64,000 bases of DNA from UBA12545 sp051024685 (GTDB lineage Bacteria > Bacillota > DSM-521 > Neomoorellales > Neomoorellaceae). The stretch covers positions 1 through 64,000 of the forward strand of contig JAZHPA010000005.1 in the NCBI GenBank assembly GCA_051024685.1. Reading direction: 5' to 3'. Under the pieces are notes generated by a model, which was given only the letters and a program-made list of their open reading frames with translations, ran no database searches and was not told the origin of the DNA. This document shows positions 7,401 through 15,285 of the stretch, piece by piece (the first letter of the stretch is position 1; the number at the start of each line of letters is the position of its first letter). Both the position numbers and the translations under genes were made by a program.

Positions 7401-8672
7401 CCTTTTGTCCCAGCGCCACACCCTCGGCGGCTTCAGGGCAAAGGGCAACTGCTTCCCGATGCAGTCTCCCAGGAGCTGCTTTTTAAGGAAGCTGGCGCTC
7501 CCGTTGAGGTCGGCCTGCATTACAGCCCCGCAGTGTCCACATACCCAGAGCCCGCGCTTCCTGCGCCAGGCGGGGTTGCGGGCACCGCAAACGGCACAGG
7601 TAACCGAAGTGCCTTTTTCCGTCCGGGGTTCCAGGTGTACATGCCGCATTAAGCTCTTATATTTATGCGCGGCCTGCATTCTGTCGTAGGGTATCTGGTT
7701 TATTTTCTGGCTGGCCTTCTTGTTCTTCATGCCGGAGCGAGAGGAGCGGCGCAGGTCCTTCAGGTCTCCGACGACGGCTGTGGCCACCCCTTCAGACGCG
7801 TCCAGCTCCGCCAGCTGCTTCGTCAGGGCGTGCTCCACCTGCCTGATGCGGCAGTCGAGCTTTTTGAGCACCCGGAGCCTAGCGGCTAGGAGTTTCCTCC
7901 AGCGCCGGGAGCCCTCCTTGCAGCGGCTCATCTTCGCCTGGAACTCCGCTGTTATTTTATTCCGGTACTGGACTAGGGCGAGGAGCTCGCGGCAGACGAA
8001 GAGGTCCTGGGTACCGTCGGAGACCGTCCGGGCTACCAGGGCCGAATTGTAGTCGTAAGCTGATACCAGCCCCTCAGTGCGGACGGGTATTATACCTAGG
8101 TCGAAGGTCACGTGGAGCACGAGGTTTTCCACTCTGCAGCGGCGGACGACCGCCTTCACTTTGACTTCGACGGGAGTGCCTTTCACCTTTTCACCACCGG
8201 GTAGGGCGACAACGTCCCACCCGTCGGGCAACGCGATCCTGATGGGCTCCTTCTTCCGGGAGAGCTTCAATACGAGGATGTTGCCTTTGGCCTCAAAGCC
8301 CTGCTTCTTCCAAGTGACAGTGCGGAGGTGGTTCCTTGGCCTGAAGCCGGGCGGGTTCATCTCGGTGTGGCCGCTTTCCCTGTGCTTCCGGTAGCCGGAC
8401 ACGGCCTCGAAGTACTCCTCTACTGCGGCCTGGGCCGAGTGGGAGTGGAGCTCGCGCCAGGCGGCGAAGGACCTGAACCTCGCCTTGAGCTCCGCTTCCG
8501 CGGGCCAACGGCCCTCCTGCCTGAAGATTTCGCGGCTGTACCAGACGCAGGAGTTCCAGATGCGGTTGGCCGCGAGCATCACGGGTTGGAATGACGGCAA
8601 GAGCTCAAAACCCAGCGGGAATTGTTTGGTCAAAAGGAGGCGGTGGGGGTGTGATTTATTGCTCCAGGCCAC
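7359..8672 (-). CDS. tnpB: TnpB RNA-guided nuclease family, RuvC-II Glu not seen
   Basis: About 437 residues from a GTG at 8672 preceded by AAAGGAGGTG; the longer frame to 8711 would overlap tnpA. The family is the IS200/IS605 accessory nuclease. The RuvC-I region reads SAYDYNSALVA and retains Asp, and a zinc ribbon (CAVCG...CGHCG) is followed by the RuvC-III stretch QADLNGSASF. The RuvC-II region reads VVGDLKDLRRS, where most TnpB proteins have VEDL, so the usual Glu is absent and no obvious replacement is near. It may be a nuclease-impaired variant or use another residue. It lies 23 bases after tnpA. Confidence 0.9.
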   Translation of the reverse strand: MAWSNKSHPHRLLLTKQFPLGFELLPSFQPVMLAANRIWNSCVWYSREIFRQEGRWPAEAELKARFRSFAAWRELHSHSAQAAVEEYFEAVSGYRKHRESGHTEMNPPGFRPRNHLRTVTWKKQGFEAKGNILVLKLSRKKEPIRIALPDGWDVVALPGGEKVKGTPVEVKVKAVVRRCRVENLVLHVTFDLGIIPVRTEGLVSAYDYNSALVARTVSDGTQDLFVCRELLALVQYRNKITAEFQAKMSRCKEGSRRWRKLLAARLRVLKKLDCRIRQVEHALTKQLAELDASEGVATAVVGDLKDLRRSSRSGMKNKKASQKINQIPYDRMQAAHKYKSLMRHVHLEPRTEKGTSVTCAVCGARNPAWRRKRGLWVCGHCGAVMQADLNGSASFLKKQLLGDCIGKQLPFALKPPRVWRWDKRLNTFVQVSPRAAA

Positions 8673-8695
8673 GCTCTTCACCTCCTTTCCTGCGG

Positions 8696-9091
8696 TTACT
8701 CGTCTTGGCACTCGGCGATGTAGCGCTGGATGGTCTCAGCGGACACAGTGCCCGCCGTGCCCACGTAGTATGTCCTGGTCCAGAGCCGCGGCCCCGTCTG
8801 TTTGCTCAACTCCGGAAACTTCTGGCGCAGGTAGCGGGAAGTATATCCCTTAATGGTGTTGATCAGGACGGAGGGAGCGTGTCTCGGAGGGGCCGAAACG
8901 AAAAGATGTACGTGGTCGGGCTGGATGGAAAGGCCGAGCACCTCCACCTCTCTTTCCTCGCAGATTTTCCGGATTAGCCGCTCCAGTTCTTCGGCTACTG
9001 GACCCACCAGGACCTTGCGGCGGTATTTCGGTATCCACACAAAGTGATAGTTTATATTATAGTGAGCATATCTGGTCTTCTTGGCTTTCAT
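8696..9091 (-). CDS. tnpA: IS200/IS605 family Y1 transposase TnpA
   Basis: 131 residues, the normal size of a Y1 HUH transposase. The start YAHYNINYHFVWIPKYRRKVL is the family signature, the metal-binding HUH motif is PDHVHLF near residue 59, and the catalytic tyrosine lies in ETIQRYI near the C-terminus. These enzymes cut and rejoin single-stranded DNA at hairpin ends. All catalytic residues are present, so the element should be able to move, and it may also mobilise the relatives lacking tnpA elsewhere in the window. The tnpB gene follows directly. Confidence 0.95.
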   Translation of the reverse strand: MKAKKTRYAHYNINYHFVWIPKYRRKVLVGPVAEELERLIRKICEEREVEVLGLSIQPDHVHLFVSAPPRHAPSVLINTIKGYTSRYLRQKFPELSKQTGPRLWTRTYYVGTAGTVSAETIQRYIAECQDE

Positions 9092-9210
9092 AGCAACTTC
9101 GGTATACTACATCAGGACAGAAAAAAACAATCTTTCTTGACTCAAGCGCCGCTTTCATCCCGCCCCCTAAAGGAGGCGGGTCTTCCCGCGGCGGTTCTAT
9201 AATTTTTTGT

Positions 9211-10119
9211 TTACGCCGCTGTTTCTTTGTTAAGAAGCTCCACCGCCTGCATCTTCAACAGCCCAACCCTGTGCCGCAGATCACCCAGATCCTTCTCCAG
9301 CAGCGTTTCGTACTCCTCAACATCTGCTATCAGTTTCGTTGTTTCATCCATCAGAGCTGCTACCTGTTTTCGAGTGAGGTTATCCTGCCTGAGGGCGTCC
9401 GCCAGACCCGCTATCGCAGCCAATACCTGGTCCTCCAGTTTCTTCTTCACCATCTCCCTGGTGTCCACGCTGTCCACCACGGGAATGGTAAAGAACTCGC
9501 ACCCTAACAGCCGCACCAGCCGCTCCAGGGCAAAAAGCTCTTCCCGGTACTTCTCCGGGACAAAATAAACCCCGCCGGAAGGCCGCACCGCCGTCGGCCT
9601 CATGGAGGACAGTATGCTGCTAACCATCCGACGGACGTGGTCTCCTTCGTATTTGCCGAGAAGCGCTCGATAAAGCTCCTCAGCACGGCGCGCCGCCTCA
9701 ACCGCCGCCGCCTCCCCAACATGCACTATGGTATCCACACACCCCGCTTTGCGGTTAAAAAGGAGAGTAACAGCGGGAGTGTATATGAGACGCACGTTTT
9801 TGGAGTCTACCACCTCTACTACTATCTGTCGCGCCACGCCGTTTCGCGTGTGGTTGATCTCCCTAACCAGTATGTTCATTGACCGGTCATTATCCAACGG
9901 TATCCCGCTTTTTTCCGCCCTGGAAGTCGCCCTTCTAAATACGTCCACTTCTTTTACCGGGTTGGGAAGATACTTCTTGTCTACACCGCTCTGTTCAAAC
10001 AGTTCTTCTAGTTCCTCCCGCGTAAGGGATAAATGTTCGTGGACCGTGTACCAGCAAAGCCGACCAAGAAAGTGGCCGTCCCTTTCGTCCACTGCAATCT
10101 TATCTTTGAGGTCCATCAT
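9211..10119 (-). CDS. Hypothetical plasmid/phage protein (possibly DUF6744)
   Basis: 302 residues. Residues 1-60 include a helical DNA/protein-binding-looking segment, followed by an alpha/beta middle region and a C-terminal helical coiled-coil part from about residue 215 to the end. The overall look resembles the DUF6744 family found on Firmicute plasmids and phages, but I hold this loosely. Two ATG codons (10119 and 10116) are candidates, with GGGCGG upstream. A decayed transposable element ends about 30-60 bases upstream, so its original promoter may have been displaced. Its function is unknown. Confidence 0.65.
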   Translation of the reverse strand: MMDLKDKIAVDERDGHFLGRLCWYTVHEHLSLTREELEELFEQSGVDKKYLPNPVKEVDVFRRATSRAEKSGIPLDNDRSMNILVREINHTRNGVARQIVVEVVDSKNVRLIYTPAVTLLFNRKAGCVDTIVHVGEAAAVEAARRAEELYRALLGKYEGDHVRRMVSSILSSMRPTAVRPSGGVYFVPEKYREELFALERLVRLLGCEFFTIPVVDSVDTREMVKKKLEDQVLAAIAGLADALRQDNLTRKQVAALMDETTKLIADVEEYETLLEKDLGDLRHRVGLLKMQAVELLNKETAA

Positions 10120-10149
10120 GAGGACCGCCCTGGTTCAAAAAACTTGACT

Positions 10150-11705
10150 GTTTTTATCTTCAGCCAAGCCGGCCCCCAGACCAGGCTTTCGCCTCCTTCC
10201 GGATATTTGATTTGCCCCCCGAGGGGCAGGGCGACAGGGGACCTCGGCCCGGGAGTCCCACCCGGACGGGAGTGCTGCACCGGAAGGGCACAACCGGCAC
10301 GAACCGCTCACGCGGGGAAGCCCAGCTTCCACCAGATTGTGCCGGCCTCCCGGTGGGGAACCAGTCCCGCCTCCCGCGTCCTGTTAGGACGCCTACCGGT
10401 TTGTCCGACACCGGCTAAACGGGGTCACCGTAAGGACAGGGCCAAAAGCCTTAAGTCGCGCCAGACAGAGTAATACGCCTCCTGCTGCCAAGGAGCAAGC
10501 CCGTTGTGCAACAGGAGCTTCCCCTCCAGCCGCCTCAAGCAGGCCCTGACCCCACGGGTCTTCCCTTCTCCTTCCCCCGGTGTATCAGGATTGACCTTCC
10601 AGGTCAGGTTTTGCTTGATACGGGCTACTAATTGTTTAAGTTCTTTAGTTACCCGTTCCTTAAAGCCCCTAGCTCGACGGCCTATGCTCAATGCCGCCGC
10701 ACAGTGCACAGGAACGGCGTAACGCTCCATGTACTTCCAGTAGCCAATGGTGGACGTGTGCCGGGGCCGCACCGACTTGAAGGGTACCCCTTCCTTGATA
10801 GCCCTCCGGCACACCGCCTCCACCATTTTCGCAAAGGGAAAGTTTGAAGCTATGCGGTTGAACTTCTTATTGGTGTCCAGCCTGTCTTCCGAAGTCCAGG
10901 TCCTCCAGGGCAATGGGCTTGCCCAGGAAGAAGGCTATGTCAACTACTACCTTGGCTAAGACGCCTATCAGGTAGTCCCGCAGGAAGCTGGAAGCACAGG
11001 CCAGGTCGGGTACCCTGATGTACAGAAAACCGCTAGGGTAAGTGATGACCTGAAATTCTCCCTCATATTTGCCCAGGTTGCCGGGGTATGGAATGCTAAA
11101 ACCTTCCGGCCACGGCTCCGGCTGGCCTGAAGCGTTTACATTACATAAGGCCACTCCGTCAGGGTTGGTGTCCAGGGCTAAACAACCTTTAGCAAAGTCG
11201 GGCTCACGCACTCCGCCCAGTTCAAACGTCAGATGCACCAAATAGCGGCCCGAAAGAAGACGGACCAGTTCTATTGTATAGGGCAGCTTCATGGCCAGCC
11301 ATATCCGTACCAGATCCCGGTGCTTCTCCGGCAACCACAGCCTCCCCTCCACCCTGGGAGCCCGGCTCATCTTCGGGCGGCCAAGGGCGTCTCGCCTACC
11401 TTCTCCGAGAGGTGGGAGATGGTCACCGCCAGGTAGAACTCCCCCTCCCGGTAAGTTACCTTTATGTTCGGGTTGCCGCCTTTGGTCTCGTCGCCCCGGG
11501 AGTAGAGGCGGTTTTTGCGGGCGGCCCGCCACTCTTCACGTGTGGCCCAGCCTTTGCAGACTTTCTCCCACAGCCTCCGGCCACCAAAAACCACCTTGGG
11601 TACGGTACCGTTATCCCGGTGGGTCTCCAGTTCGGTCAGCTTCTTCTCTAAAGATGCTACCCGGCTGTTCCGCCCCTTGACCGCCAGGCTGTTGCAAACC
11701 TCCCT
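10150..11705 (-). mobile_element. Decayed TnpB-type element
   Basis: It contains the frameshifted TnpB-related pseudogene (10425-11705) and a GC-rich right-end region (10150-10424). That region shares several blocks with the intact relative at 20812-21104, for example the CCCGGGAGTCCCACCCGG block and GGCTAAACGGGGTCACCG. The left (5') end is missing: homology stops near 11705, about 135 codons into the related protein. Confidence 0.75.
10425..11705 (-). pseudogene. Frameshifted, 5'-truncated TnpB-related gene
   Basis: Three adjoining reading frames (about 11705-11370, 11390-10867 and 10913-10425) together match residues ~135-560 of the intact protein at 21105-22787. Shared blocks include EEWRAARKNRLYSRGD, the RuvC-I stretch LDTNPDGV, and HTSTIG...VPVHCAAAL. 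Frameshifts fall near 11385 and near 10890, and the first ~135 codons are gone, so it cannot make a full protein. The conserved right-end region downstream is still present. Confidence 0.85.
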
Positions 11706-11711
11706 TTTTAC

Positions 11712-11906
11712 TTATTGGGCCCACTGCAATAGAGCCCTTGTTATCTGGACTACCAGATAGAAAGACACAAAACCAAAAAACCATTTATACTGCCGCTCAA
11801 GCCAGGCATCTAGGCGCTCCCAGACCCCCAGCACAAAGTCTTTCTGTACCCCGGTTTTATTTGAGCAGCCGTGGCCTACCTGCGCCCCCGCTATCTTGTC
11901 CAGCAC
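11712..11906 (-). CDS. Small membrane protein
   Basis: 64 residues from a GTG at 11906 preceded by GAGGAGG with ideal spacing. It ends with one hydrophobic segment (WFFGFVSFYLVVQI) near the C-terminus, so it is a small tail-anchored protein. The stop lies six bases before the decayed TnpB element begins, so the 3' end may have been altered by that insertion. It begins about 105 bases downstream of the group II intron 3' end. No family recognised. Confidence 0.55.
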   Translation of the reverse strand: MLDKIAGAQVGHGCSNKTGVQKDFVLGVWERLDAWLERQYKWFFGFVSFYLVVQITRALLQWAQ

Positions 11907-12011
11907 GGCGCCAACCTCCTCGAAAATGTTAAGACTATTAGAAAGCCGCACGAGCCGCGTGATACCGGCTGCCGGTGGTACCGGCTTCTAGAGACGGAGC
12001 CCCCAAAAAAA

Positions 12012-13896
12012 ATCGGGTAGGAGGGGGCGGCTAACCCCCGTCCCCCCACACCACCGTACGTACCGTTCGGTATACGGCGGTTCATAAGGCACTACGAAGT
12101 TCTACGTACCGCTCAACTAAGCTCGTCAGCCCTTGGTCTCGCCAGAACTTAAGGCCAAGGGCTTTATTCACTTGGGGAGTATTGGCCAACCGCCAGTATC
12201 CTTTCCGGGACCCGCTTATAAGGCTCGCCCAGTCTTCTGGTATCCCTAACGCTACTAAGTTGCGTCTCCTGGTGCGGGGTCTCCTCCATTGCCTAAGCAA
12301 GCACATCCTGAGCCGCCGCCTTATCCACTCATCTAGGGCTTCCAGGGTGCTTCGCGTATCTATTAGCTGAAAGTACCCTATCCATCCCTTAAGATAAGTG
12401 TTTAGCAGCTCTATGCGCTGCTTAAGCTCTATACTCCAATTCCGCCTCGTTATCTGCCGTATTCTATCTTTGAACCGCTTTATCGTCTTAGGCGCTAACC
12501 TTACCCTCGGTTCCCGTTCCCAGGTGAAGGAGAAACCTAAAAATTTCCTCCTCCATGGCCGGTCTACCGCACTCTTCTCCAGGTTCACTTTGAGCTTTAG
12601 CCGCCCCTCTACAAATCTTTTGACGCTCTCCATTACGCGAAGTCCTGCCCTTTGGCTCCTTACGTAAATATTGCAGTCGTCCGCATAACGGACAAACTTG
12701 TGACCCCGTCTCTCTAGCTCCTTGTCCAGGTCGTCAAGGATTATGTTGGCTAAAAGTGGGCTCAACGGCCCTCCTTGCGGTGTCCCTTCCTCTGAGGTTA
12801 TACAGATACCGTTCACCATGACCCCTGCCTTAAGGTATGCCCGAATAAGCTTCAGTACTCTCTTGTCCTTAACTTTCCGGGCTACCCTGGCCATGAGAAT
12901 GTCATGGTTTACCCTGTCGAAGAATTTCTCTAAGTCCAGGTCCACCACATACCTGTATCCCTCTCGGATATACCCCTGGGCTTCTTTTACCGCCTGGTGG
13001 GCGTTCCTGCCCGGCCTGAAGCCAAAACTATGTTCTGAGAAACCCGGGTCAAAGATCGGCGTTAACACTTGTAGAAGGGCCTGTTGGATCAGACGGTCCA
13101 GCACCGTGGGTATCCCTAATAGCCTTACGCCTCCGTCGGGTTTCGGGATTTCGACCCTCCGTACCGGCTGCGGCCTATAGCTACCCTTGAGCAACTCTTC
13201 CCTTATCCGCGGCCAGTGCTCTTTCAGGTATGGTCGAAGGGATTTTATCGCCATACCGTCTACACCAGCCGCTCCTTTGTTGCTTTCTACCCGGCGCAGG
13301 GCACGGAGCATGTTGCTCCGCTCTACCACCTTCTCCATCAGGTCGGTACCGCCTCCGCAGGGTGGCTCCCCTACTCGTGCCGGAGAAGGACTAGGCACTC
13401 CCACGGTCCCCCGCAGTTTCACCGCTTCCTCCCGTGGGCAGCTCCCTCCCGGGATTTTCGGCTGTCTTCGCCCTCCTCTCGAACTCATAAAGTGCCTCCC
13501 TGTCCTTATGTTCGGTCCTTCCCCCCCTCCGATATCTGAAAGGGGTACTATGACCAAAGCTTCCTCCTGCCAGTTCAGCCGCACCTTTCAGTGCGGGTTA
13601 CCAGGTTACCTGGCCTACCTGGCAGGCCTCCCCGGGTAAGAGCGTTGACTTTCCCTCCATCTACCCGCCGCATATACTCTCAGCAGCCTTCGGTAGCAAG
13701 GATTTCGCTTTGTTTCGCAAGCTCATCCAACTGCTGCTAGCCTCCTATGCGGTTCCTGTTCGTCGGGCCGGAGGTTTGCCGCCGGCTTCCTTCGGATTCC
13801 GCCTCACGACGGACACCCTTGCCTTAAGCTAACGACTACTGCTACCTTCGTCGTTCGGGACTTCCACCCTATAGCCAACGCCCATGCCGGGCGCAC
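12012..13896 (-). mobile_element. Group II intron, class C-like, full length
   Basis: The 5' end is GTGCGCCCGGCATGGGCG at 13896 and the 3' end is CCTACCCGAT, ending at 12012; total 1885 bases. A domain V hairpin is visible at 12051-12085 (GAACCGCCGTATACC..GGTACGTACGGT), followed by a domain VI-like GC stem. The intron encodes a reverse transcriptase (12082-13338). It is inserted directly after the TTTT of a terminator hairpin (13897-13925), the class C behaviour. Exon bases downstream continue the T run (TTTTTTT). Confidence 0.9.
12082..13338 (-). CDS. ltrA: Group II intron reverse transcriptase/maturase
   Basis: About 418 residues from the ATG at 13338. Reverse transcriptase blocks are visible in order: NKGAAGVDGM, GVRLLGIPTVLDRLIQQAL, FGFRPGRN, the active-site FVRYADDCNIY, and the fingers/palm segment GTPQGGPLSPLLANI. 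A maturase X domain follows (RRNWSIELKQRIELL...LKGWIGYF). No HNH endonuclease domain is present, as usual for class C introns, which use other priming. The open frame continues upstream to 13584, but that part lies in intron RNA structure and looks non-coding. It supports splicing and retrohoming. Confidence 0.92.
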   Translation of the reverse strand: MEKVVERSNMLRALRRVESNKGAAGVDGMAIKSLRPYLKEHWPRIREELLKGSYRPQPVRRVEIPKPDGGVRLLGIPTVLDRLIQQALLQVLTPIFDPGFSEHSFGFRPGRNAHQAVKEAQGYIREGYRYVVDLDLEKFFDRVNHDILMARVARKVKDKRVLKLIRAYLKAGVMVNGICITSEEGTPQGGPLSPLLANIILDDLDKELERRGHKFVRYADDCNIYVRSQRAGLRVMESVKRFVEGRLKLKVNLEKSAVDRPWRRKFLGFSFTWEREPRVRLAPKTIKRFKDRIRQITRRNWSIELKQRIELLNTYLKGWIGYFQLIDTRSTLEALDEWIRRRLRMCLLRQWRRPRTRRRNLVALGIPEDWASLISGSRKGYWRLANTPQVNKALGLKFWRDQGLTSLVERYVELRSAL

Positions 13897-13925
13897 AAAA
13901 TGAGAGGGGGCTAAGCCCCCCCCCC
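13897..13925 (-). terminator. Terminator hairpin that received the intron
   Basis: On the minus strand a G-run and CTTAG loop pair with CCCCC, followed by TCTCATTTT; the intron begins at the next base. It would end the transcript running from the gene pair at 14083-14690. Confidence 0.65.
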
Positions 13926-13930
13926 CCCCT

Positions 13931-14155
13931 TTACGCGAAGACCACTCTCCGCTCTTCCAGGGCCTTCCGGATGGAATTTATCGCTTTGTTTCCCTGGGGC
14001 CATCTTTTTGGGCTATTCTTGTCCCCCCTGAGCAGCCTGTTCTCGGGGAGCGCTTCGCTCTCACCAAGAGCCGTCGCGCCCTCTACGAGCGCAATGCGCT
14101 CGACTCCAGCCTTAATCCCTGGAGGTCTATCCGCCCGGACAGCTTGAATGTGCCG
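13931..14155 (-). other. Open frame without start codon, possible frameshift extension
   Basis: A frame of 74 codons is open from a TGA at 14156-14158 to a TAA at 13931 and reads like protein (for example GVERIALVEGATALGESEAL and NSIRKALEERRVVFA). It overlaps the end of the 14083-14433 gene but in another frame, and it has no ATG, GTG or TTG in a useful place. It may be the true C-terminal part of that gene after a frameshift, or a decayed neighbour. Confidence 0.35.
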
Positions 14156-14433
14156 TCACTTTGCCGGACGGCAAACCTTATGCTTGGGAATTGGCCATAG
14201 CGGCTGTGTATTACGGCCAGCACGGCCGCCGCCAGCGGAGTCATCCCGGGCAGGATAATCTCAAATCCACCCTCCCGGACCACGTCCTGTGGGAGACTGT
14301 TCACCAGTTCAAAAGCCTGCCGCGCCACCGCTTCTGGCACGGGCGGTATGTTCGGAATGTCCCGGTTTACGATTACATCAAATTCCTCGCTCCCCCGGGG
14401 AGGGGTGTGCCCTGATAAGTTGAATAAATACAT
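14083..14433 (-). CDS. Small alpha/beta protein, possibly Csx15-like
   Basis: 116 residues from an ATG at 14433 with AAGGAAGTG upstream. The sequence starts MYLFNLSGH and later reads FEIILPGMTPLAAAVLAVIH then RYGQFPSIRFAVR. This looks like the small Rossmann-like proteins annotated as CRISPR-associated Csx15, where an N-terminal strand is followed by a proline-glycine turn and a helix. I rely on memory and the similarity is loose. There is no CRISPR array or cas gene here, so any role in cyclic-oligoadenylate signalling is speculative. The last residues may be altered by a frameshift (see 13931-14155). It follows a small gene at 14502. Confidence 0.4.
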   Translation of the reverse strand: MYLFNLSGHTPPRGSEEFDVIVNRDIPNIPPVPEAVARQAFELVNSLPQDVVREGGFEIILPGMTPLAAAVLAVIHSRYGQFPSIRFAVRQSDGTFKLSGRIDLQGLRLESSALRS

Positions 14434-14501
14434 GATGTCTTCACTTCCTTTTTTTGGCGTTTTGGCGGTTTCTTTTTTCGCCCTCTTTCGTCGGAACAGC
14501 C

Positions 14502-14690
14502 CTAGTTTTCTGCTTGAGCCAGGAGGAACTCCCGAAGGGCCCACGCCTCCGGATAACCCGCGCGTTCTACCTCCCGGCGACTGTCCGTGTATCTGCCCAC
14601 GTCCCTCAAGTAGATGCCTTTCAGTGTTACTACGTAGCCGCTGCTCATTGGCTGTTTCCATTTTTTGTACCCGCAAACCTTCCTGCGCAT
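14502..14690 (-). CDS. Small unknown protein
   Basis: 62 residues from an ATG preceded by AAGGAGG at ideal spacing. It is basic at the N-terminus (MRRKVCGYKKWK) and then mixed (GYVVTLKGIYLRDVGRYTDS), with no membrane segment. It ends 68 bases before the start of 14083-14433, so the two are likely co-transcribed. A 67-base inverted repeat and a bidirectional terminator lie upstream. No family recognised. Confidence 0.6.
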   Translation of the reverse strand: MRRKVCGYKKWKQPMSSGYVVTLKGIYLRDVGRYTDSRREVERAGYPEAWALREFLLAQAEN

Positions 14691-14820
14691 CGCGGTTCCT
14701 CCTTTTTTCTGACCCTTCAGGTTGTCTGTCCCAGGGTCGCTTTTGGGATTTTGGAAGGCCGCAAGTCGTGCCCGCAGCCTTGCTGTTTTTGTCCAGGGCC
14801 AGAAGTCAGGCCTCCGGCCC

Positions 14821-14888
14821 TACCAGAACTTGCGCCCTCCCCCTGATGGAAGGTCCTTTTCCCTCAGGGGCAGGGCGCAAGTCTGGTA
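14821..14888. repeat. 68-base near-perfect inverted repeat
   Basis: Outer arms TACCAGAACTTGCGCCCT (14821-14838) and AGGGCGCAAGTCTGGTA (14872-14888) pair almost fully, with one bulged base; an inner CCCTGA/TCAGGG pair extends the stem. It stands between the bidirectional terminator (14909-14954) and the gene at 14690, in its leader if that gene is transcribed from upstream. Confidence 0.75.
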
Positions 14889-14908
14889 AGTAGCGACAAA
14901 ACCAAATG

Positions 14909-14954
14909 AAAAGGGGCTGCGCACGTCTACTTTCCTGCATGCGCAGCCCCTTTT
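14909..14954. terminator. Bidirectional terminator hairpin
   Basis: AAAAGGGGCTGCGCA (14909-14923) pairs perfectly with TGCGCAGCCCCTTTT (14940-14954), a 15-bp stem counting the A/T ends. It has T runs on both strands and can act in both directions. The 14955-15256 stretch that follows holds no supported gene. Confidence 0.8.
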
Positions 14955-15256
14955 CTCTTCTGCCGGCATCCGGATCTTATCAGGCTTCAAAAGAAAAACA
15001 GTACCCTCCGTCCCGAAACTGTTAACGGTCGCCGTCACCCTGCTACGATCGTCCGGGAAAGTACTGTCTTCCGGAATATGATATCGTTCGGTTGTTGTGT
15101 TTTCTTGCTGCTTCGGTTTCTCGGTATTCCCCTGCCAGCAGGCTCCCCACCCAACCCAAGGCTGAGGAGAACGCCCGCAGACAGCAGATACCTATCCCTT
15201 GGAGCGCACCGCGGTCGCGCCGCCTGTGCGGGGTTTTACTCTTACGCAAACATCAC

Positions 15257-15280
15257 TAGCCGCCTCCGCGGCGGCTAATT
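15257..15280 (-). terminator. Possible terminator hairpin
   Basis: TTAGCCGCC-GCGGA-GGCGGCTA forms a tight stem just after the stop of the gene at 15286. The following bases are only weakly T-rich, so intrinsic termination is uncertain. Confidence 0.45.
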
Positions 15281-15285
15281 AAAGC

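Larger units (their letters stand above)
7195..9200 (-). mobile_element. Complete IS200/IS605 element (tnpA + tnpB)
   Basis: About 2.0 kb holding tnpA (8696-9091) and tnpB (7359-8672) in the same direction. A palindromic left end lies near 9153-9190 (CTTTCATCCCGCCC..GGCGGGTCTTCCCG) and a palindromic right end near 7200-7240 (GTGACTTCCTCCC..GGGCTTCC). Ends are hairpins rather than inverted repeats, as expected for single-strand Y1 transposition. Exact boundaries and the target tetranucleotide or pentanucleotide were not resolved. A relic carrying only the right end of the same family lies at 41500-41740. Confidence 0.85.

Noticed and set aside
11600..11750. Intact start for the TnpB-related gene at 10425-11705
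   Set aside because: Similarity to the full copy starts only at its residue ~135 and there are two frameshifts, so it is a relic.
13339..13584. Longer N-terminus for the intron reverse transcriptase
   Set aside because: It lies in intron RNA structure upstream of the typical MEKVVERSNMLRALRRVE start and has no clear support.
15043..15249. 68-residue minus-strand frame
   Set aside because: Composition is random (Arg- and Gly-rich), no ribosome site and no similarity to a known gene.
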